DNA of 64,000 nt, from contig CM042021.1 of the NCBI GenBank assembly GCA_023525975.1, positions 105,755,501 to 105,819,500 of the forward strand, read 5' to 3'. Position 1 is the first letter of the stretch; each line of letters starts with the position of its first letter. Of this stretch, positions 1-9,319 are shown one piece after another. This stretch comes from Smallanthus sonchifolius. Lineage: Eukaryota; Streptophyta; Magnoliopsida; Asterales; Asteraceae. A program made the position numbers and the translations under genes. Below the pieces are notes generated by a model that was not told the origin of the DNA, searched no databases, and was given only the letters and a program-made list of their open reading frames with translations.

Positions 1-579
1 CAAGCCTTTTTAGGTTTGGTAAATTATGCTCGAAAGTTTATCCCCAATCTTTTGAAATTAGTAGGTCCATTATATAGTGAAACCACTAAAAATGGACAGA
101 GAAATTTCAATTAAGAAGATATCATCTTAATAAAAAGAATAAAAGAAAGGGTTAAAGAAATCAAACCCTTAGAGTTACCACTCGTAACAGATTACATAAT
201 TATAGAAGTAGATGGATGTAAAGAAGGATGGGGAGCAGTTCTCCTTTGCAGACCAAACGTTTATAGTTATAAAAAAGAAGAAAAAATATGTTCTTATCAC
301 AGTGGAAGTTTCAAAACTGGAACCACTTAGACCAGTTTAGATTTTGAAATACAAGCGTTGATCAACGCTTTAGAAAAATTTAAATTATTTTTATACAAAG
401 ATTTTACAGTCAGAACAGACTGTGAAGCCATAGTAAAATTTATTAAAAACAATCAAAGTAAAAAGACTAATAGGACAAGATGGGTAAATCTACAAAATAT
501 AATACAGGGTAGTGTATATACTATACAATTCAAACATATTAAAGGAAAAGATAATGAGATAGCAGATTTGTTATCCTGA
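1..579 (+). pseudogene. Endogenous pararetrovirus: end of reverse transcriptase and RNase H
   Basis: One reading frame runs from the window edge to a stop at 577-579 and carries the end of the reverse transcriptase and the RNase H domain of a caulimovirid polyprotein, which degrades RNA in RNA:DNA hybrids during replication. The opening residues (FLGLVNYARKFIP) are typical of the region after the RT palm. The four acidic RNase H positions are visible: D at 211-213 (EVDGCK), E at 346-348 (DFEIQA), D at 418-420 (RTDCEA) and D at 565-567 (EIADLL). Two in-frame stops at 112-114 (TAA) and 328-330 (TAG) show that this is a dead copy. The RT catalytic core lies outside the window to the left. The family placement rests on motifs and on the capsid, protease and movement-protein pieces next to it. 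A gypsy RNase H is the alternative and is less likely in this company. Confidence 0.85.
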
Positions 580-673
580 AATATTAACAAATTGCTTTGT
601 TCAGATGGATAGAAAACAGAAAGGAAAGGAGAAGATGGTCATCAGACCACTATAGTTTAAAAATCCTTCACCA

Positions 674-1021
674 ATGAGTATTTCGTCTAACGACGAAGAA
701 GAAACAGAGAAGCTATTAAGCCAATCTATCAGAGCTGAAAAAATACACAGTACTACACAAACAGATCTATCACAAAATGCCCAAGTTTTACAAAGTACTA
801 GACAGCTTCCTCCTTACTTCCTCAAAGTTACACAACCTTCTCAAAACCCACAAACTTCACAAAGCCCAGATACTTTTATCAAAAATATGGCCTACAAAAA
901 ACAAATCCAAAAACAAGTCCAAAAACATACTCCCCTCACAATTCTACCATTTCTTTTGGCTCTTATGCCTTACAAACCTGCCATGACACACACACAAAGT
1001 TTCGTCCCAATAATGGGATAA
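674..1021 (+). pseudogene. Unassigned frame of the endogenous pararetrovirus
   Basis: A 115-codon frame starts 94 bases after the RNase H stop. It begins with a Ser/Asp/Glu-rich stretch (SSNDEEETEKLLSQS) and is then rich in Gln, Ser, Thr and Pro. I cannot match it to a named caulimovirid protein. Its last third overlaps another frame that leads directly into the capsid C-terminal basic region, so a deletion junction probably lies inside it: RNase H should be followed by the end of the polyprotein and the non-coding region, not by the capsid end. It may be a C-terminal extension of the polyprotein, a small separate viral ORF, or fused remains of two genes. Confidence 0.4.
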
Positions 1022-2142
1022 AACTTACAGATAAACAACAATGTTTACATTACGACAAGAAAAAGAAAATTAGGAAAAACACTACATATAACAAAGAATA
1101 TAAACTATATAAAAAATACCAAAACAAATATGTTAGAAAACCTCATACTAGAACATGTAAATGTTTTATATGTGGAGACATTGGGCATTTAGCTAACAAA
1201 TGTCCAAATAGAAACAAAAACATAGAAATAAGTAATCTAATTGAACAAATTAAAGACTATGAAATAGAAGCATTAGATACAGACCACACAGATAATGAGT
1301 CAATATACAGTATATATAGTGAAGAGAATGAACCTGTAACAAAAATCTCATACACATACACAAATCCAAAAGAATGTAAGCATGACTGGAAACACAGAAA
1401 AGGAAACAATTACATTAAATGTTACATTTGTGAATACTACCCAAGTATAGACAAAAGATCTACATGCTTTAAAGAAATCTGCCATATTTGCATAAGAGAT
1501 ATTCATAACATAGAACCACCTAACACTAGCCAAAACACAAGTAGAAGTACAAATGAATACGAAGAAAAGTTTGAAAAACTAGAACTGGCAATAGAAGTAA
1601 ATAAATTAAAAATAGAAATCATGAACAACAAGATCACCAGACTCGAAGACCTGATAGAAAAGAAAAAACAGGCAGTAGAATTTCCAGAAATAAATAACAT
1701 AGCCACAGAACCAGAACAAAACCCTATACAAACTAATGAACAAACACTTATACAAACCAGTGGGTCGATAAACATGATAAATATACAGTGTAGATTATGG
1801 CTTGACGCCAACACACCAATAGACTTAACAGCCTTGGTAGACACAGAAGCAACCAAAAATGTAATATCACATAGTTTAACTCATGAAAAATTTCATAAAC
1901 CTCTTACATACAGGTTAATGACAAGAACCGTAGAAAACAGGTTAATAGACATAACACATTACCTAGAACGTGTAGGAATACAATTCCTAGACTTTGCAGG
2001 AAATTACAGTACAAAGTATGATATTCCACAAATAAATATTAATCCACAACACATTAAATATAAAGATTTTTTTCCTAGGATTAAATTTCATACTAGGATC
2101 AAATGGTGCAATTACCATAACAAGAAACTTCATAACAATTAG
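1022..2142 (+). pseudogene. Endogenous pararetrovirus: capsid zinc knuckle and aspartic protease
   Basis: This open stretch has no start codon at its left end and reads through to a stop at 2140-2142. It begins with a Lys-rich basic segment (YDKKKKIRK) followed by a CCHC zinc knuckle at 1162-1203 (CFICGDIGHLANKC), the RNA-binding end of caulimovirid capsid proteins. A second cysteine-rich block at about 1375-1490 has spacing C-X2-C-X11-C-X4-C-X2-C, close to the second Cys block known from badnaviruses. A likely coiled-coil linker follows. The protease motif is at about 1831-1860, where the active-site triad reads D-T-E (1840-1848) instead of D-T/S-G, so the enzyme would be inactive. The reverse transcriptase does not follow; the sequence meets the inverted second piece near 2290. 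Confidence 0.85.
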
Positions 2143-2289
2143 TAAATAGATTTACATTTTCCCTACTTTAAGATATAAAAGCACAAATGAAATTGCTCAA
2201 AAAAGAGGAGAAAAAGGAAATCTAGAATTCCTAAATAAAAATAGAAGAAAAAACGTTGCTGAAAACAAATCTCTACAACTGTAGAGCTT

Positions 2290-2879
2290 TTCCTAATTTT
2301 CTTTTTCTTGTCGTAATACCCGTAGGCTTGTGGAGTATAAATTGTTGTTTTACAAAATGCAAATGCATTTCATTTTAGCTGTTTTTGTAAAGCAACTTCT
2401 TTGCATTTTTCTTCTAAAATACCAAATATAAAGGTTATCCTAAGTCCAATTCCTATGTTTTCTATATTTCCATATTGTAACTTTCAGGCTTCATGTATAC
2501 TTTTTCCTAAATCTCCTAGTAGTTTTATAAAATATTTATCACATAAGCTATCTTCTATAGCCTGTCCTGTTTGTGCTAACAATCTTGTAAAATCTAGTGT
2601 AAATTCGTTTATGTATTTCATATCTGCTATACTTAGTTGTTCCAAGTTTCTAATAGCTGTATCTTGTAATAAACTGTTATTTTTTGCTGGGTCTACTCCT
2701 AAAATAAGGACTCTTATTTGAGAAGTAAAGTTATAAGGATTGTCTCCTATGGCTTTTAATCTGTTTATTTGGTCTGGGCTGTGGGCTTTTTTACTTTGCC
2801 ATATTCCTAAAGCTGTTGGGCCTAGAGTTGTTTCTAAGTAGGCGAACATGTCCATACTGTCTTTTTTATTAGTTTCCAC
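2290..2879 (-). pseudogene. Endogenous pararetrovirus: capsid protein (second, inverted piece)
   Basis: The minus strand reads capsid sequence from about 2879 to 2484 (opening METNKKDSMDMFAYLETT, with the conserved LGPTALGIWQS region) and continues after a stop and small frame changes to a basic stretch near 2300-2325 (YDKKKKIRK). That stretch matches the one at 1060-1085 on the plus strand, so the two viral pieces share this homologous point in opposite orientation. The zinc knuckle expected next is missing from this piece, because the sequence changes character at about 2290. The capsid would package viral DNA; this copy is broken and cannot make a full protein. Confidence 0.8.
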
Positions 2880-3043
2880 ATTCTTACTACTGTTTGTTCC
2901 TATGTAAGAACTTCATCTACCTATAATTGAGGTTTCTGTTGTTCTAATAGTAGCATACTACCGCTATAAATCTGTCCTATAGGTAATCTACTTCCTGTTC
3001 CTTTGTAATTTGATTCATGTTGATAACTTGTAACAGGTTTAGT

Positions 3044-3399
3044 CTAGGGTTCTCTTCCCATGATTTCATGTGAAGTTTCTCCTATTCTTCCATCTGTATA
3101 ATTTCTTTTAGGTTTATGTTCGTAGTCCATAAAGCTACTGTCGTGCTTATAAAAATCGGAGATCATTGTATCTCCTTTGACTATACTGTTTACTAATGGT
3201 AAATTAAAGTTTTCTTGTAGTTTGTTGTAACTTTCTTCGTATGTCATCCCTAAGGTAAGCATACATTCTACTATCATGTCATCTACTTCTTCTTGTATAT
3301 TTATTTCTGTGAATTTTCTATTTGTTCATAGGTTTTGTTAGTTTCTTCTGTTTTAAAAGTTGTATTTGTTTCTTCTAGTAGACTGTAATCTATGTCTTC
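3044..3399 (-). pseudogene. Endogenous pararetrovirus: linker between movement protein and capsid
   Basis: A 77-codon frame (3044-3277) plus degraded flanks lies between the movement-protein and capsid segments on the same strand. It contains a predicted helical segment (VECMLTLGMTYEESYNKLQ) and a hydrophilic tail. Its position agrees with the polyprotein order movement protein, linker, capsid. I see no recognisable catalytic motif in it. Frame changes on both sides separate it from its neighbours. Confidence 0.55.
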
Positions 3400-4500
3400 T
3401 CATTCAAATTTTGAGAATTCTGAATTTAGTGTGTATTCATCATCACTTTCTTCATTTTCTGTATCATATATAGGTTTTTCATATTCAGATTCATCATCTG
3501 ATTCTATATTCATAAAATTATATTGTGGTTCTTGTGGTGGTTCTTTAGAACAACTAATTTCTTCATATTTATTATCTTTTTGTTTAAAATCTGTAAACCT
3601 TAAGCTTTGTATTCCATCTATCCCTTCATATATATGACTCTTTTTTGAAACTAAGGTTGAGCTTTCTTTTTCTATTAAATCATTTATTTGCCATTCTAAT
3701 CCTGCTAATTCTTCAGGATCTATTTTGACAGGTTCTATCATCTGTATAGATTTTGATGCTATTGTATTAACTATTGCTTCTATGTTTACTTTATATTTCA
3801 TTCCTGATATGTTGCTAGCTTTTCCTAAAACTCGTACACTTATTACTATATTATTTCCTTCATAATTCTCGTATCCTTTAGTTTGTAGAGCTATTTTTAG
3901 CTTTTGTAAGTCTTTAATATCTTTTAGTATTCCAGGTGTACAATAAAATAGTGCTGTATTTTGACTTAGATCTATTTCCATTCCTGAAATAATTGCTTTT
4001 TTCATTTCTGTCTTCCAACTTTTATCTAGTATCAAAGCTAAAAGTTTTGTTCCTAGGTTTTTTCTTCCTAGGGCTTTTATTCCTATGACTATAAGTCCTG
4101 TGTGTATGAATTGTTTTCTAGACTGTTTAATTCTTTGAATTGTTTCTGGTGAAAACAAGTCTATTTCTACCATTTTGTCTACTGCTCGTAGACTTTCTTT
4201 TCTACTATTCTGTATTAGCGTTGTGTTAACGTTTAGCATCCCTGTTTGGTATAGTGTTCTTGGATTTAAAATATCCAGTTGATGTTGATTGTATAAGTTT
4301 ATATTCTTATCTAAGTCGATTTCTTCTTCTAATTGTATTGTTTGCTGTGTACTTTTAGAAAACGATCCCTTTTTTAGAATTCTGTTTAGAAAGGTATCTG
4401 ATGAGTTAATATTTATATTACTAGCTGATTTTCTGGATCCTTGGATGATTTGTTTATTTATCGTTAGGCTTCCAATGTTTATAAGGTTTGAGTTTTTCGC
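3400..4500 (-). pseudogene. Endogenous pararetrovirus: movement protein (30K type)
   Basis: This minus-strand frame is open from just after a stop at 4501-4503 down to 3400; the first internal ATG is at 4239. The segment with LSQNTALFYCTPG followed by LQTKGYENYEGNN matches the conserved core of caulimovirid movement proteins of the 30K superfamily, which open plasmodesmata for cell-to-cell spread. The C-terminal third is very acidic (DDESEYEKP). Compared with the other viral pieces this frame is well preserved: I see no stop in about 1.1 kb. The open frame upstream of the ATG looks coding, so the polyprotein N-terminus probably lies toward 4500. There is no evidence of activity, because the piece is inverted and truncated relative to the polymerase part. 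Confidence 0.85.
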
Positions 4501-4724
4501 TTATATGTGTTTTACTTAGTTTGTTTATAAGTTTGTTAATTTCAGTAGAATCTTCTACTTCTATGTGTTTGTCTTTTTTAATATTTTTTATTTCTAGTTT
4601 AGTAACTCAAAGCAAATTCTTTCCCTAATCTTCATCTAAGCGGGTTTCCATATAAATAGTACTTAAGCATACCAGCCGTCGGACATGGACCTGTCTTAGT
4701 ATTTTAGATATTAGAAAAGCCTTG

Positions 4725-4736
4725 GCTCTGATACCA
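4725..4736 (-). promoter_or_regulatory. tRNA-Met primer binding site of the endogenous pararetrovirus
   Basis: The minus strand reads TGGTATCAGAGC followed by CAAGG, which is complementary to the 3' end of plant initiator tRNA-Met and is the minus-strand primer site of caulimovirids. It lies upstream of the movement protein in the right orientation for the minus-strand viral piece. Only about 220 bases separate it from the polyprotein frame, so the leader and any small upstream ORFs are largely missing. Ten bases beyond it the sequence turns into a (TA)n tract. Confidence 0.85.
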
Positions 4737-4743
4737 AAATAGG

Positions 4744-4745
<2 letters not shown>

Positions 4746-4797
<52 letters not shown>

Positions 4798-4808
4798 ATA
4801 TATATATA
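4746..4808. repeat. (TA)n microsatellite
   Basis: About 63 bases of nearly pure TA with one interruption. It separates the viral insertion from the small inverted-repeat element that follows. Confidence 0.97.
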
Positions 4809-4947
4809 GGGGAAGGATCATAAGAAAACTCATTGTTCATGAGAAAACCAAAAAAATGGTTTTTGGGTGTACTACACATATACAGCATCTTTAATGAGTA
4901 GTTTTTTGGTTTTCTCATAAAAATTAGTTTTCTAGAGAACTCACCCC
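4809..4947. mobile_element. 139-bp inverted-repeat element set in a (TA)n tract (family A)
   Basis: The left end begins GGGGAAGGATCATAAGAAAA and the right end, read in reverse, begins GGGGTGAGTTCTCTAGAAAA. Both arms continue to TGAGAAAACC, giving imperfect terminal inverted repeats of about 40 bp. TA repeats flank both ends (4746-4808 and 4948-4965). It is non-coding. The same family appears as a right end at 23129-23282 and as a left end at 31777. The behaviour resembles microsatellite-associated MITEs such as rice Micron; that comparison is inference. Confidence 0.75.
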
Positions 4948-4965
4948 TATATATATATATATATA

Positions 4966-5357
4966 CTAGTTTAGATCCCGTGTATACACACGGGTGAAAA
5001 ATATCAATAAATTTTTTAAATCTTTATGTGTATATTTTACACGTGTAAAAATGTATCATATAATAAGGATAGAAAACAAAACTCAAAATATGTAAAAACT
5101 AATATATAATTGGGTTTCGAAAATAAATTAAGTATTATTTATTGTAATTTGATTGAAAATAAAAGTTACATAATTAGATTTTCAATGTTTCATAAGGGAT
5201 AATTTAAAATAAATATGTTTTATTAGTATAATTAATATTTTCTTTAAATTAAATATATATTATTGTTAAAAATATGAGGTGCATTTAATAAGAGAGAGAT
5301 GCGGGAAAAAAATAATGAGAATGAATGTGGAGGCGACACGTGGCATGGAAAAACCTT

Positions 5358-5403
<46 letters not shown>

Positions 5404-5968
5404 CCAACCGGTCCGAGCTCCGAGTCACTGTAGGACCTTTTCAACAAATATAAGCAGACCGGCAAAGCCTCCGGTTCCAGGTCCGACCAGCCGGTCCGGT
5501 CCGGTCCAGGTTTTAAAACACTACTCTTAACCTTTTGATTTGTCAACATCTTCAAATGAAATATACAATTTATATAGCTTTTTATTTTTTTTAAAAGGTA
5601 AATTTTTTTATTATTATAGGAGTGAGACTTAAACCCATAAAGTAATCAAACCTTGATATAAAAGATTTTTTTTACCGGTAGGCACCAACCCAATGACTAT
5701 ATACTTTTTTACTGGATTATAATTCCAGTGGGTATTACCTACTAAAGTTAACATGACATAATAATATATAATAATAAATATCCGGAAAGGAATTTTATAA
5801 ACATTTAATGAATGAATGTTCATATATCCTTATTACTTGCTAAATATATGACTATAATTAGAAGATTTTTCTAAACATTAGTCTAAATTTATAATTATAA
5901 TATATTTTTATAAAATTAATAATATTTATTTATATTATCTTCTCTTCATTGTCTAGGTTGGCAAAATG
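4966..5968. other. AT-rich spacer without a recognisable gene
   Basis: I find no supported gene here. The stretch starts with a small palindromic word (CCGTGTATACACACGG), has a second (TA)n tract at 5360-5402 and a short GC-rich block at about 5405-5515 with a repeated CCGGT motif. The final 29 bases lead abruptly into the chromovirus fragment at 5969. Just before the junction is the word GGTTGGCAAAA, which also occurs inside the element at about 6004, so microhomology may have joined them. Confidence 0.6.
5360..5402. repeat. (TA)n microsatellite
   Basis: About 43 bases of uninterrupted TA repeats in the AT-rich spacer. Confidence 0.97.
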
Positions 5969-6626
5969 TTGTAAGTGTCGCTCATCGCTATGTTGGGTAA
6001 AGGTTGGCAAAAAGCATTTGACTGGTCCTGATATTGGCTAGGAAACCATTGATAAGATCGTTAAAATCAAAGATCGTCTGAAAACCACTCAATGCAGACG
6101 AAAGAGAGTTGTGCTAGCAACAGACGAAAGCCATTAAAATTCCAAGTGGGAGACAAAGTCATGTTAAAGGTCTCATCTTGGAAAGGAATTGCAAGATTTG
6201 ACAACCGTGGCAAGCTTAACCCTAGGTACGTTGAACCATTTGAAATTTTGACTAGGGTTGGCCCTGTGGCATACAAGCTCAACTCGCCACAATATCTAAG
6301 CAATGTACATGATACGTTTCATGTATCAAATCTCAAGAAGTGCTTATCAGACGAGACATTAATTATACCTCCTGATGAGATTCACATAGATAACAAGCTA
6401 CACTTCGTTGAGGAACCCATTGAAGTCTCAGATTGGAAGGTTCAGAAAACAAGGCGTAGTCGAATCAAACTGTTTAAAGTACGTTGGAATTCAAAGCGTG
6501 GTCCTGAGTATACACGGGAACGAGAGGATCAAATGAAAACAAAATACCCATCCTTGTTCAAGGATACACCAATTCAAGAAGACACGAATTGAATTTCGGG
6601 ACGAAATTCTTTTAACATGGGGAGAA
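5969..6626 (+). pseudogene. Chromovirus 3' internal fragment: integrase C-terminus and chromodomain
   Basis: This is the leftmost, truncated internal part of the tandem Ty3/gypsy array. The frame 6092-6592 (166 codons) carries the integrase C-terminal module (GDKVMLKV, then NPRYVEPFEI, where families usually have G in place of the first E) and a chromodomain-like tail (HFVEEPIEVSDWKV, KVRWNSKRGPEYT). Such tails bind modified histones and guide integration in chromoviruses of the Tekay/Del type. The ATG used is internal; the true frame would come from upstream. A polypurine tract (GGGGAGAA) ends at 6626 directly before LTR1. This is the best preserved of the three copies of this segment. Confidence 0.85.
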
Positions 6627-7641
6627 TGTGACACCCGACATTTCAGGTCAACATCCGTACACGATATAAACGAGTTTATATTATATTTGTTTTCGTGATT
6701 TCCCTAATTGCATAAATTAGGACATTAAAGTCTAAGAAAAGCCGTACGTTGTTTCATTCATATTTTGGTAATTCTAGGAGTTACCGGTTCACATACCCGT
6801 ATAACTCGACTTAATACGAACGTTAGTGATTAAATTAAATAACCAAGAAAAATATCTAGACATATATATTACACGAACCTTATGTTGGACAATACTTCAT
6901 TTTTAGACTAAAATATATAAAAATACGTAAAAGTAAACTAACGAACTCTTTCGAAAATGCTATCGTATAGCGTCACCTTTAGGTATTTATACCTACAAAT
7001 AATCACTCAACGAATTATACGATCCAAGATTTCGATATTTTTCATTGACGAGCCATAAACTTACTAAAGTTATAATACCGTGAAGAATCTAAACCGAATT
7101 AAATTACCATTTAGAACTCTAATTGATACTAATACCATTAATAAATTAATACTTAAATTTAATTATTATTAACCCAAACCACCCTTGACTTTCTCGACCA
7201 AAATCCCAGGGAATACTCCATTCCCACTTCCTGCGACCCATACCCCATGCCTTGGGGAATCAGATATACACCATACCCCTTCACTCGAAATCTCACGATT
7301 CCTCACGTTTTCCTCATTTTCTTACGGCAATTTTCCCCATTCCTCTTCAAGTTGAATCCAAGTTTTAGGGCAAAATCCACCATATTTCGGTGTTATAAGA
7401 AGAGTTCCAAGTGTTTTTCTCAAGAATCAAGCTAAGGAGTTCAAGACCCTTCTCTGTTTCTCTCAAAATCGTCATCTCTGTCATGAGGTAAAAACTCGAT
7501 ACCATTCATATTATTTTCTTTAAAACCGTATCTAAGCATACAGTTTACTCGAACGTAAGAAAAATAACCAGAAAAGTGTGTCGAATTTAAGTTTAAAACA
7601 TAAAAATATGCAGGACTGATCCTGTCAAAACGAAATGACAG

Positions 7642-7943
7642 TATCGAAACTATAGTTTCGATACATGTTTCTCAATCGAAACTAGGAGTTTCGATACCTG
7701 TTTCTCAATCGAAACTAGGAGTTTCGATACCTGTTTCTCAATCGAAAGTAGGAGTTTCGATACCAGTCTGATCGAAACTAGGAGTTTCGATACCTATTTC
7801 TCAATCGAAACTAGGTAGTTTCGATACCTAGTACTCAATCGAAACTAGATAGTTTCGATACCCAGTTTGCTTAATCGAAACTAGGTAGTTTCGACATCTG
7901 TTCTGTTCTGTCCTGTTCAATCGAAACTAGGTAGTTTCGATAC
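7642..7943. repeat. Palindrome array in LTR1 (nine units)
   Basis: Nine copies of a short palindrome of the form ATCGAAACT...AGTTTCGAT (loop AGG, or GG/GA in variants) are separated by 8-40 bases such as ACCTGTTTCTCA. The usual period is about 33 bases. Each unit could form a 9-bp hairpin stem. Confidence 0.9.
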
Positions 7944-8731
7944 CTGGTCATCAGTCCCATTTAGCAGTAACTTAGAACTGTTTTTACAACAAAACAAGTG
8001 TTGAACAACTAAGAGGATATTTTAAACAAAAACAACCAGATTTACAAAGTCGGTGAACAATTTGCAATATGAGACGTTCGGTCTTAACACAATTTACCCT
8101 TTGGTATCTAGGGTACAAATAGTCAAGTTGACTAGAACAAATATCGTTACAAGCATACACAAACTCAAGGTGAGTTTCACGGCCCCTTTTTACTGTTTTG
8201 TACTATTTGGGGGAAGAACATACTTATAACTATTTTTATATGATAACAAGAAAACAAGACCCGACCTTTATGTTTGCATGAGTGAACACATTTGGAGCCC
8301 GTAAAGTCCCCTGATCATCATATTTATAACCATTAGCTATAGATTAGCCTGAGATTCTATGGATAGTACTATTGGGTCTGACACCCCCGGTCATGGTTAG
8401 TCGCGCTAACCATGGGTCCCTCTGGCCAAATGACTGCATAGTGTTCTAATATTGCTCGTGAGGGGCAAAACACCTGGTCTTGGTTTGGTTATGCCTCATG
8501 TATGTACATATTATTTGTATTCCTAGCTAGTTTACAAATGGGTCAAACATTACTTGTTTTGTTTATCATATTCATTGAAACGTTTTCGTGCAGATGGATC
8601 TACCAATCACTTATACACCAATGGTTTTGCCATTCGTTTACGTGGAAATGTTTTTATCAATGTTTTCAAGGAAAACAGTTTCATATTATGGCCATGTACA
8701 CAATACCAATGTTTTCAGGAAAAATGACTTA

Positions 8732-8868
8732 TTTTATGACTATGAAGTCATCATATGTTTTCAATTGGGAAAACTACTCGTTTTATGACTATGAAGTCAT
8801 CATATGTTTTCATTGGGAAAACTACTCGTTTTATGACTATGAAGTCATCACATGTTTTCGAGGAAAAC
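8732..8868. repeat. 48-bp tandem repeat in LTR1 (about 2.8 copies)
   Basis: The word TTTTATGACTATGAAGTCAT recurs at 8732, 8781 and 8829, each followed by CA.ATGTTTTC and GGAAAAC. The unit contains the small palindrome ATGACT...AGTCAT. The repeats produce an apparent aromatic-rich protein frame that I do not consider real. Confidence 0.85.
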
Positions 8869-9307
8869 AACCTTACATTAAACTCGTGTACATATTTTCA
8901 ATGTTTTCAAGGAAAATAGTTTCGTATCATGGCCGTGTGCACAATATCAATGTTTTCAAGGAAAATCACTTTACATTGCAACCATCAAACCTATGAACTC
9001 ACCAACTTTAGTGTTGACATTTTTAAGTATGTTTTTCAGGTAACCTTTAGCCATGGCGCGGTTGGAATAGGCTAGCTATGTTGGATCAATTCCTAGTAGC
9101 TGGAAGGACGTAGAATATCAAGTCTCAAGTCTATCGTTGATCTAGAAGAATTTAGATCATAGTATTACTTAGTTTTAGTAATTGTACATGTAATCAAGTC
9201 TTAGAAATCACAATTACCGCTTCCGCTATCGTGTAATGAACCAATCGTTACAACCTGTATTTATTTATTTATTCATTAAGTAAATATAATTTGGGGGTGT
9301 GACAGAT

Positions 9308-9319
9308 TGGTATCAGAGC
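9308..9319 (+). promoter_or_regulatory. tRNA-Met primer binding site after LTR1
   Basis: TGGTATCAGAGC begins three bases after the LTR1 end and is complementary to the 3' end of initiator tRNA-Met. It fixes the orientation of the array as plus. Confidence 0.92.

Larger units (their letters stand above)
6627..9304 (+). mobile_element. LTR1 of the tandem chromovirus array
   Basis: A 2,678-bp LTR that begins TGTGACACCC and ends GGGTGTGACA, giving the TG...CA ends and short inverted termini expected of gypsy LTRs. A polypurine tract precedes it and a tRNA-Met primer site follows. It contains a palindrome array (7642-7943) and a 48-bp tandem repeat (8732-8868). Short frames inside it are by-products of these repeats. 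It differs from LTR2 and LTR3 mostly in its first 0.7 kb. Confidence 0.93.

Noticed and set aside
7642..7943. CRISPR-like appearance of short palindromic repeats with differing linkers
   Set aside because: The linkers are partly the same, repeats are unequal, no cas gene is present, and the array sits in a plant retrotransposon LTR.
8502..8996. 164-codon frame inside LTR1, also present in LTR2 and partly in LTR3
   Set aside because: It is made by the 48-bp tandem repeat and is rich in Phe, Tyr and Met. It lies wholly in the LTR, is cut short in LTR3 and has no domain. Conservation follows from the recent duplication of the whole array.
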